The notes below the pieces were generated by a model that had not been told where the DNA came from, ran no database searches, and saw nothing but the letters and a program-made list of their open reading frames with translations. A stretch of DNA of 64,000 nucleotides from Actinernus sp. WN-2022 (Eukaryota; Cnidaria; Anthozoa; Actiniaria; Actinernidae). The stretch spans positions 9,752,778-9,816,777 of the forward strand of contig JAOWCC010001634.1 of assembly GCA_030867875.1 (NCBI GenBank). The letters are read 5' to 3'. Numbering within the stretch: the stretch's first letter is position 1; the number at the start of each line of letters is the position of its first letter. Of this stretch, positions 25,501 to 37,400 are shown one piece after another. The translations under genes were made by a program, and so were the position numbers.

Positions 25501-28392
25501 GTGTGTATGGTGGTGACAGTTTGACTGGTATTGAGGAAGTGATGATGTAATTTGTGTCATAGGGTGTGTGGTGGTGACAGTTTGACTGGTATTGAGGAAG
25601 TGATGATGTAATTTGTGTCATAGGGTGTGTGGTGATGGCAGTTTGACTGGTATTGAGGAAGTGATGATGTAATTTGCGTCATAGGGTGTGTGGTGGTGAC
25701 AGTTTGCCTACTGTTCATGTACCACCCCACTGCTATGAAGACAGCATAAACATACTGATCCTCTTCTTCTGTGGTTTGCGTTGTTGTGCAATGGATTTTA
25801 TGTTTTAATTTGTCTAGATTCAGGGGTGCTTATTTACCATTTACATCAAACCATCTGGTTGCAATATAAAATTTAAATGGGAAAGAAATAGAAAATAAAC
25901 ATTAAAATGGTTTGCATGTCCACTGGATAGATCAAAAAGAGTGGGAAAAGTGGATTACCCCAACCAGTAGCCCTTGTTTTCCAAACCTTTCAGAATGAAA
26001 TGATGCATTTTCCAACTAGAATTACTGGTTTTTCGGTGTCAATGGTATTAAGCACTGCTGGTCTACTTAGTTTTATTTTAATTCCAAGTCCTTTGTTGTA
26101 TCAATAGGCCTCCGTGGTGACTACTGCAGGAGAATTTGCTAAAAGCTATTAGCATAAAAAAACATCCCCTATTTTAGCTTTGAGTGCTTGTTCCAGCTCA
26201 TCCGAAAGAATACAAAACTTGCCAATTAAATTTTGTATTTGTTTCTTCTCAGGATGAAAGTGGCCGTTACCTGTCAGCTATCTTTATGGACTTACCATCA
26301 TCTGAGGTTAGTATTCAGGGAAGCAGGGCTTCCTAAAGAAAATTTATGTACATTGTACACTGGAAGTTGATCAACTATTAGCATTGCAAGTTGTAAAGCC
26401 TGGAAATGTTGTACCTTAAACAAGATGTTCAAGGATCAGTAAAACGTATTTCCTAATCTCACACATACATTATGTGGTGGAATGGTTCTAATCAGCTACA
26501 GTAGCGCCAAGAAACATATGTACATTTGATCGCGAGCAGATCGCGAGCAGATCACGATCACGAAGTGCGATCTGCTCGCACCTTGCTCGCGATCTGCTCG
26601 CACCTTGCTCGCGATCTGCTCGCACCTTGCTCGCGATCTGCTCGCACCTTGCTCGCGATCTGCTCGCACCTTGCCCGCGATCTGCTCGCACCTTGCCCGC
26701 GATCTGCTCGCACCTTGCCCGCGATCCGCTTGCGATTTGCTTGCGATCACAAGCTGATCGCGAGCAAACGTCCGCAAGCAAAAGTCGCGGTAAAATATTT
26801 TTCTTTCTACCTTTACATGTGTAAGAATAAGAAGTGTATGAAACATGGTAAGTTGAGCAGAAAACGAAGCAATTCTGTTTCCACGTTGCTTAACCATAAC
26901 TTTGTATATGATCTTGTGAGAATACAGCTTCATTATAGTGCCTGTCATTCACCAAATAAATATTAACGTCTCCGTTAAGGTCTACATTTGTAAAAGTGAA
27001 ATTTCAATTTATACAGCAATGCCAATGGAATATCGCTTATTTCACGAACAGCGGTGCGGGGGCCGCTTAAAGCGCAAAGCAAAACACCAAATAAACTTTT
27101 GCTTCTGTAATTTCAATCTTTGTGTTGTTAGAGGTTTCGGTTAAAATCATTGCAAATGTTTGCAGTGCAAAGGCATGTTTTCGAAATTAAAATCTCAACT
27201 TCTCGGAGTCTGAATTCCCACGTGCAATCAGTCAGGCGTGTTAGTCTCGATTTTTGACAGGCCTGTCAAAATGGGAACGTGAAGTTTGAAGTGAGTTTTG
27301 AAGCGAGGTTCTAAAGCCAGGTTTCTAAAGCCAGGTTTCTAAAGCCACGTTTCTAATGAAAGACGCGCAAAAACATCTATACTTGAATTATTTTAGCTTC
27401 CGTTACTACATTGACAACAACTGGTGCGAAATTAGCATATTCCGTTCAACATGAGTAATGTCTTTCTTGCTCAACACCGCCGTTCGCGTTCTTATTAACG
27501 AACAAAGCCAACTGCTTCGAAGTAAACATTCTTTAAGACAGGCGGCGGCCCGCTAACAATCTTCGACTAAACATTTATTCTTGTTCACACTAGATGAGTT
27601 GTCTTTCTTACTCAATACTGCCATTCGCGTTCTTATTAACAAACAAAGCCAACTGATTCGAAGTAAACATTCTTTAAGAACAATCTTTCACCAAAATATG
27701 TTATTCTCGTTCACACTCGATGCGTTGTCTTTCTTACTCAACACCGCCGTCAACAAACGAATCCAACTGCTTCGAAGTAAACATTTTGCTAAACGGTCAT
27801 GTACATATGTTTCTTGGCGGTACTGTAGCTCCAGTCTACTTGATTTACTTTTCATCCAGCTTCCCTAAAATTAGACATGATCTTGAGTGAGATCAGGATC
27901 ACAATAACTGAATAATCCTAACGCTTTCCCTTATGAACAACAACGCTCATTACATATTCAACTAATCTAGCGAGATCAGATTGGCTGGCACTTGACAACA
28001 CAATATGTGTTTCCTATCGATTAGGAACTAATTTCTCTTTTCCTTCATACACTTTGCTACACTTGCTTACTTATTCAAAGAGAGAGCTCGATCATACAAG
28101 AACATGACATTTCTGAAAATAAATTATATTTAAAATTATTGTGCACACAGTTTGATGCTACATTGCACAATACAACCAGAAAAACTGATAGAGGAAGGAG
28201 TCATCTTTTTGACAAAATAACTATAAAAATAGACCATCTATACTTGGAGAGGGGATTGTCTCCAGGGTAAAACAGCAGTGTCAATATATTTAGCTTTGCA
28301 GCTAATTGGAGACACTAGTCCTACGATTTTACATCGTTATCCGAGAAGATGTGAAGGTCTAACCGTTTACTGTATTATGTAAAGGCAGCACC

Positions 28393-28429
<37 letters not shown>

Positions 28430-31400
28430 CACCGGAGTTTGAACCTGCGACCTCCTGCTCTGACAGCAGACCTGCGTTTAACCACTGAGCTAACCAGGAT
28501 GTGGTACTAACAAACACTTGTGATAATTGTAAACTGCACAGCAGCACATTGCACGATAATTACAGACTCAAGACCTCCCTTGTGAAGCACATTCGAATAT
28601 GTAAAATTTATGATATACAAATGAATACATTTACTTTTTTACTTATTACTTTATTGAGGAAGTGATGATGTAATTTGCGTCATAGGGTGTGCTGTGGTGA
28701 CAGTTTGCCTACTGTTCATGTACCACCACACTGCTATGAAGACAGCATAACCATACTGATCCTTGATTTGTAAAAACATTAAAGAGTAGATTTCACAAAC
28801 ATATATTTCCACAATGAGAATCAGCAAGCTGATTAAAGCCTGGTTTACCCAACAAGCATTTCGGGCACAGCACTCCTAAGTTTGACCACCTTTTCACAGG
28901 GTCTCAGAATCCATAGATTTCAGTCACATGCACCGGAACATTTTCATTTACATGTCATAAATCAGGAGTGCCGTGGCAAAAATGTTTGGTACGAATGCCT
29001 AAAATTTAGTAGTGCAGTGCCCAACATGCTTGTCATGTAAACTGGCCTCAGTATGGTTTCATTTGACTAAGTTCATGTTGAGATCTATGAAAAGAAAATA
29101 TGTAATTTTTCCCTATAAGACCTTGAATTTGATAAGTACGATTTCAGACACGAATTGGAGTGTTTTAGTGGGGGTTCCGAATATTGAGAAAACAAATTAA
29201 ACCCGAGAGGCGTAGCCTCAAGGGTTTTATTGTTCTCGAAATATTTGGAAAATCCCCTGATGAAACATGAAGAGTAAGTTTTTGAAATGACTTAATTCTC
29301 ATGCGAATGGCTAAACCAAATATTAACATAAATTATGCTTCTTTTCAAACATCATAAGCAAGTATTGTTTACCGTTTGACTGTTGTGTAGACTTATTTTA
29401 GACGCCAAACTTCAGTCACCATCAATTCTGCTGTTTAACAACTTAAATTGGCTACCATTTTACGAAGAAGTCAAAGTAGCCAAATGCACACTTGCCTTTA
29501 CGCGGCTGCAAGGAGTTACAGCTCCATAAATTTCTGAACTTTTAAAGCCAAATAGTGAGGTTCATTCTAGAGGTACTAGATATGCAAACAAACTTTATTT
29601 GTCCTTCTTTTACACATGAGACAGAAGGTGGAATAACTTTTTCAGTCAGTAAAACCAAGCTACAGTCTGCCTTTGAACTTGAGAAAGCTGCCAAATGTCC
29701 ACTCATTCAAGAAATGTTATCAGAAATACTTACTGAATGAGTAGCTTTCTCTTTTTCATTTTAGGCCTTAATTATTTTGTTGTTCTTTTAAAAACGTCTT
29801 TTTTTTTGCAATATCTCAGATTTTAGAATTTGCATTAGAACTTAAGCATTTTCATATATATATTTCTCTGGGTGGGGAGGTGGACACTAGAGGTCATTTT
29901 TGCGAAGGTGGGGTTGGTGGTGCAGGGAACGAGCCAGGCTGCACCATTCCTGCTTAAAAAATATATTTGTCCCTTGAAAAATACAATAATGGTCAAATTG
30001 ACCCGCTTTAGCCGCTTCCAAAGGAAATTAATGCCAGTTCACTCGCAACATTGTCAGTTCACTCGCTGCATTGACCCTCAATCCCTGGTGGTGACTTAGG
30101 TGTTTACTTCGTATCTGATATAGTTAGCTTATCTATTTATTAAATAGCTCATGTATAGTGTTATTAGTAATTGTATTGTAATGAGGGCTACAAGTTTCTT
30201 AGTGTTGTACACTATTATGTATTACCCTCTTTAAATAAAGACATTATTATTATTATATAATTATTCTTTTTTGCTGGCAGTGATTTCAACTAGCATAATC
30301 TGATCAAACACTAGTGTTTGGAACTGGTGTTTCATTGGATGTAAAGATGCATCCACCTGATGAAGCTTCGAACAAGGGTTTGACCGGGTTTCAAGACCCA
30401 TGTGACCAAATACAGTCTCTCCATTGGATGAATATCTCATGTATTATTAATGAGTTTGATGAGGTTCATTCAAATGTACATTTAAAGAAAAGAAGAAATA
30501 CCAAATACTGTATTTTATCACATACAAGCTGCACCCCTAACTTCAGCCTGATAAACAGAAGCTTGTTTTTCCCGAAAGGGTTAAGGGAAAACTTTGTGTA
30601 TAAGCTGCACCACAAAATTCAGTAAGAGTAGTCTTGTGTTCGAGTTCATAAATGCCCATAATTGAAGCAAAACTTCTTCATAAGAGATTGTCATATCACA
30701 ACAACGAATTGGTTACAACTTTCCTTGTCCTTTCTTGTGTATATTTTAACCTGCTGTCTTTAAATCACTTCAGAATTTTTCTGCTGTTGTTCCTCCATTA
30801 ACCAACAACATATTTAAGAACTTCATTCCTTTAAGCGCACAAGAAAGTAAGATTTTCTGGCAAAACTATATGAGCACATGTCAGAGCCCGTGGTCCGCCA
30901 TCTTGGATTTTCAAGGAGGCCTGGGGCGAGAGTTTTCTCAAACGTCCGATCGAGTGTGAGCTCCGAAGTTGAACAATTATACTTTATTTATATCAAGACC
31001 AATTATGGCCTTTAACAACACTAGGAACCATTCGAGGAGTTAGCAGAGAAGATGACAGGCAACTGGACAGCTAGTTTTCTTTGGAAAGCGAAGGAGAGGA
31101 GTTTGAGTAGAAATCTTGCAGACACTCGTGTTCTGTGAATTGAATGTGCCATTTCTATTGTTCGTATGGCTTTGTTTACGGTCATTGCAAAAAAGTTTTC
31201 TGAAAACACACACATAAGCTGCACCCCCAACTTTGTGGCAACTTTTTGTTACTTTCAAAATCTGAAAGTCAAAAAAGGTGTGGCTTATACATGATAAAAT
31301 AAGGTACTTACTGTAATAGAAGAGCATGAAATCCTTGTATTCCTGCAGTGTGTTAACAGTGGTCTTTCCATGCATGTGTAGGAGTATCCAGATTATTACA

Positions 31401-34400
31401 AAGTCATCTCGGAGCCTGTATGCTTAAGCCAGATGGAGTCAAGCATCAAGGACAATAAGGTGAGCACACATCAAAACCAGTATGTTGAACTACATTCACT
31501 TATTCCAATTATAATAGACAGAATTCAGATACGAAGATTATAAATGTTTTGTTCTTTTTTGTGTGACTTGAAAAATGGTAGCGATAAGAGTCGGCTGGTT
31601 TTCCAGGCTAGAAAAATGGGAAAGACAAAAAAACCTTAAGGGACCAAGCCAAGGTGAACACCTATAAAGACGCCCAGCTAATTTTTAGTAGAGGAGACAG
31701 CGATTTGCAGGCGTCTGAAACAGCATGGCAAGAGATTGTGGTGTTGCGTTGATTTCAAGTTTCAACTGATTCAGGGTCACCGTCAGACTTTACGTTTCCA
31801 TCAAAGCTTTCTTGGAAACAAATATTCTCTTGGCTGGCTCATCAATTCTTCTTTATGTTCAGATGTGGACCACTTGGCACTCTGTCTGAAAGTGAAAATA
31901 CGAACGCTTGTCAGGTTTTGCGAGGACTCCTATTTGGCTTTGTAATAATTGTAGTTGTATGCATTGTTTGGCCTCATTTTGCTTTTCTTTTTCTTTGTTT
32001 TCCAAGCTACGGGCATCCTGCTTGCTTTTTGTAAGATATAAGACCAACAACCGATGGAATTATGGAATCGTGCGTGGAAAAACTTTTCTCAATAAATGTA
32101 AACATTGGTAAATAAAATTAATTTAATATGCGCTAGCTTTCCCCACACCGTCGTTACGGGCGAGTGAGCACTTGTCATGTGTTTATTGATCTGCTGTCAA
32201 TCAAACAGAACCTTTTACTTCTGTTTAAAAACTTCCTTTTGGTATTTCCCCATCAGTATTAATTTTTTTTAACAGAGTTTTTGGTATATGAGACACTAAT
32301 ACTAAAACAAAATTAATTTTCTGTGTGAACAATTTTCCCCCCATCTTTTTCATTTTGAAGGTATCCAGTAACATTAACAATTATCCTTGAAAGGCAAACA
32401 CGCTTGAAATAATGATAATCATTAATTCTACGACAAATCCTAATCCAAACCACAAACCAAACCCTAACCATAGGACGAGTTCACGGGTAAATGACGGGTT
32501 CTCACTCACCTAGAGCTAGGGTTGACAGGTAAACAAGAAGAGAAGGTAAAGAGAGGGAATATATTGTTTTGAGCGCTTCTACTCGGACTCGAACTCGTAA
32601 CCCTTTGCGTGTACTGCAGTGTAGTTCAGACGTCATTACTACTACACTAAGCCGGTCTACCACTGTTCGGAATGTAAGAAATCTTTATCTTTATCCTTGA
32701 CTGGTTTTAAGAATGTCATTAGAATTAATGATTATCATTATTTCAAGCGTGTTTTCCATTTAAGGATAGTAGTTAATTCAACGGGAAGGATGTGTTGGCT
32801 GGGCTAACTGGGAGGGACTGAAGCTTAACCACTGAGCTAACCAGGAGGGACTGGAGTTTATTCACTGAGCTAACTGGGAGGCAAGTGCTAACCCTTTATC
32901 AAAAGTGTTTTTTTCTTTATCAGTATGGAACAGAGGAGGATCTGCTGCTGGACTTTGAGGTGATGTTTGACAATGCAAGATACTACAATGAAGAGGAGTC
33001 CCAAGTCTATCAGGTGAACCATGAGGGTATTTACAGAGTGCAACAAAAGTCGTGTCTGACAGCCCAGGGCTATATTAGGTTTACCTGCTGGGCTAGTAGA
33101 TTGGTTTGACAACTTGCCCAATGGCCAAAATGTACTTCTTTTAACCCTTTCCCTACTGGACATGTTTGGCTCAGTTGGTGAAATCCTGAGTGCTAACTCA
33201 ACCCTCCCCCCTCAGTTCAAGTTTGGCTAGCCCGGGGTAGTTAAATACTGCTGACTTTTTAAGCTGAGGGCTCAAACTTTTCCCACAATGCCATTTGGGA
33301 GATGTCTGTGCACTCATTGACGGTAGGTACATGTATGGCTGCTTTGGTAGGGTTTCCAATGAAATGTGCTCTAATTTTGGACAAAAAAGCCACTGCAAGA
33401 GAGCTAGAGGACATCATTAAGTCTGAGGACGGCTGAAAAGTACTTGGTTTGCTTTTAGTAGGCCTTGTGAGGGGATTTCACAGGGTTGTTTTTTCTGTTG
33501 TGTTTCTGCTTTGAAAGAATTCTTCAATGAAATCCTTGAAATTCTGCAGTTTGTGATATTTTCTTCCTGCTAAACCTATTAGGATGTGTTTTTGTCACCT
33601 TAACCCTTTCACCACCGGAAGCGTTTGGGCTGAATTGGTGAAATTCAGAGTGCTAACTCAACCCTCCCCCCTCAGTTCCAGTTTGGCTTGCCCGGGGTAG
33701 TTAAATACTGCTGACTTTTTAAACCAAGGGCTCAAACTTTCCCCATGATGCCATTCGGCAGAATTCTACGGACTCGTCGGCGGTAAGTATGCTTTCTTCT
33801 GTAGGATTTCCAATGAAATGTGCTCTAATTTTGTACAAATAAGCCACTGTCAGAGAGCTTGAAGACATCATTAAGTCTGATGACGGCTGAAAAGTACTTG
33901 GTTTGCTTTTAGTAGGCCTTGTGAGGGGTTTCACAGGATTTTTCTGTTGTGTTTGTGCTTTGAGACACATGAAATAATTCTTCACTGAAACCCTTGAAAT
34001 TCTGCAGTTGGTTGTCTTTTCCCCCTGCTCAACCTATTAGGGTGTGTTTTTGTCACTTTAAAGCAACGGCTGGAGTCCAAATCACCGCTCTCGGTTGTAG
34101 GGGTAAAAGACTTCTAAAAAAATCCTACAGGAGTCCCAGAGGGGGGGTCCCCTTGTGAGTTTTTTGCTGATTACCCAGCATGCAATTGGAGTTGGGGAGC
34201 AGGAAAACATGGTGGAGAGAAGTGCAGCATTAAGAATAGCACGCTTCACAGTCGTTTGGTGGATTTTATGCAAACAAACCTGCTGGTTGGAAAGATTAAA
34301 CAAGGTACTGTAATGACTGAGTGGTTATTTTGTGTTTGCTTTTGATTTCAAGTGCAAATGGGAAGGTTTTCTTGAGCCGATTTTCAGCTCCTCAAAATTC

Positions 34401-37400
34401 GCGAAAATCGAAGAAACGAACAGCGATCTCCAAAACAAATGCGTTTTTCTCCAAAGTGGGAGAGTCAAGCGATCCCTGTTATAGCTCTGACTTTGAAGTT
34501 ATTCATCCCTTGAAATAGTATCGCAACATCGTATCTCCAGCATGTCTAGGTTTGATGCAATAATTTTTCCCAGGTACATGCTTCATATTGGCCGCTTTTG
34601 AGGCCTGTAGTGGTGAAAGGGTTAAAGCAATGGCTTGAGTCCAAATCACCACTCTTGGTTGTAGGGGTAAGAGACTTCTAAAAAAAAATCCTACAGGAGT
34701 CCCAGAGAGAGGGACCCCCTTGTGAATTTTGTTGATTACCCAGCATGCAATTGGAGGTGGGAGCAGGAAAATGTGGTTGAGTGAAATGCAGTGTAAACAT
34801 CGGCGTGGTTCACAGTCGCTTGGTGTGTTTTGTGCAAACAAACCTGCTGGTTGGAAAGATTAAACAAGGTACTGTAACGATGGAGTGGTGATTTTGTATT
34901 TGCTTTTGATTTCAAGTGCAAATGGGAAGGTTTTGTTGAGCCGATTTTCAGCTACTCGAAAATTCGTGAAAATCGAAGAAACGAATAACGATCTCCAAAA
35001 CAAATGAGTTTTTCTCTAAAGTGGGAGAGTCGAGCGATCCCGGTTAGAGCTGTGGCTTTGAAGTTATTCATCCCTTGAAATAATATCACAATATCCTATT
35101 TCCAGCATATCTAGGTTTGATGTAATCATTTTCTCCAGGTACATGCTTCATATTGGGTGGTTACGAGTGGTGCAGGAGGGAAAGGATTAACTGCTGAAAT
35201 TTAATTAATATTAAAATTTGGCCTAGCTTGATAGACCCATGGGCTAGTGAAGTTAAAGGTTGATGCTTTCATGTAGGGCAAGCATCAACATCTTTTTTCC
35301 TACTGCCCTGACTTAATTAAGAAATGAAACAGATCTTCCATGTTTGCACAGGCTCATGCAAACCGAGGTAAGTTTGGGAGAATTCGAGAGCAGAACAAAC
35401 ACGAGGCCGTAAGTTGAGTGTTTGTACCTGCTCGAGAATTCTCCCAAACTTACAGAGGTTTGCATGAGCCTGTGCAAACATGGAAATTTTTTTTCTAAAA
35501 GAAGCACTTATGGTGCTTGTCTTATGGTGTGATGTTATTTCCATGTTTGCACAGGCTAATAAAAACATGGCTATCAGCCAATCAGAATGTGCATACTATC
35601 TAAATTATTTTATAAAGTATATTATACAGTCACTATAATTATTATACATGGATACAGATTGCTGTCAGACAGTCGACTAGAACCGATCGTTAAAAAGAAT
35701 TGCAGAAATGTCTGATAGGTTTTCAACATAGTAGGACACTGATCCGATTGCTTTCTGTTTCCTTCCATTCAAGGTTTTTGTGAAAAGTGCCAAATTACTG
35801 TCGTACTAAATTAGTGTTTAAATGACACTATAATAAATAAAAAGAAATGGTTTATTCTATGTCAAAGATACAGGAAACCATTACCGGGTCTCCCAAGCAG
35901 AGGCTTATATTTAAGTATTCTGACGAACTCCAGGATTGAATTGGAATTTAGCTACAGCATGCAAAGATATGGAATTTATCTTCTAATTCATCAAGTAGAA
36001 CACGAGAAGATAAATTCCACATCAACAAGCATCCTTGTATTATTCTGTTTATTTAATTTATAAACAATACTAATAAGCACTATTACTGAATCAATTTATT
36101 GCCTGATAAGGCAAAAGAGTGGCTGAGAGGCAATAATTATGAACATTGTTGTCATTTCAAGCATTTTGCTTCATATTTCAAGAATCTACCTTTCAGTAAA
36201 AAAATTTAAGTTACCCAAACAAATCCTTTGTTGTCTGCAGAAAGCATTGTGGTATAGACTGGGGATTAGAAATCCAGTAAAATACAGTGGCATATTAAAC
36301 ACACATTGTCAGTACTGTTATATATAGATGTAAGTTGTAAATTAGGGGATGCAAGATGTTGATAAGTATACATGTAGTTATGAACGTACACTGATATGTG
36401 ATGGTCTATAGGATGCTTGTGTTCTGGAAAAGGTTCTAAAGAAGAAGAGAAAAGCCCTAGGTCCTATCCACCCAGGTAAGCTTACACTAGATCCATGTTG
36501 AAGACTCCACAACTCACTGTTTTGTTTATAGGTAAAGCAACCTATTACTTAATGTTGGTAATTCATGACTCTCTCGTGTGATAAACTGCTGACCTACAAT
36601 TTTACGTTCTTATCTGAGAAGACTTGAAGGTCTACTACCATTTTGCAGTTTTATGCCTGTTATCCTCAGTAAACTAAGCCATACACTTATATTGTATCCC
36701 TTCTACTGCAGAAGTATGGCTTAGTTACTTTAACATGATTGTGGATGTTGGATTAGTTGTACATATCATGGATTGTACCGGTACATGTCACGTAAGTTGT
36801 AAAACTTCTTTCAAATCAAAACTGAAACAAAAGTTTTCTACAGAATATTAAGATTCTAATTTATTTTTTCTTTCCAACCTCTACTGTCTAATACATATAT
36901 TTCAAAATTTCTCTATTTATTTATACCAGTAGAATCAATATTTCAAAATTTCTCTATTTATTTAGACCAGTAGAATCAGGCCTCCAAATGACATTTTTTG
37001 TCCTACTACTACTAGCTTGTACTACTACTATGTTTGTAACGTATAATTAGCATGTGTTTTGCCTTGCTTTACTTCGACCCCAAAAAATGTATTTAAATCT
37101 ACATTTTCTGGGATGCCTGACTCGATTAGTCTTGCACTATTTCAGGCCTCCCAGTACTCTCAATGTTACATTCTACTCATTTGTATTTATATGACACAAT
37201 CTAGCTGTTGTTGTTGTTGTTTTTACATGTCCATACATGTCATGTAAGTTGTAACAGTTTGATAATTGTGAAATGGTTTCAACTTGTACTATTACCCTGG
37301 TAATATTACCCTGGGTGCAGAGGTCCTTCTCACTAAGTTTCCTGGAGGTGCGAGAACTACATGCTCTCTGAAGTATCCGAGCGAATAAGAAGATCATTAA

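Noticed and set aside
26488..26966. Repeat proteins on both strands (up to 150 codons)
   Set aside because: They result from a stop-free 22-bp tandem repeat; there is no start context or conservation.
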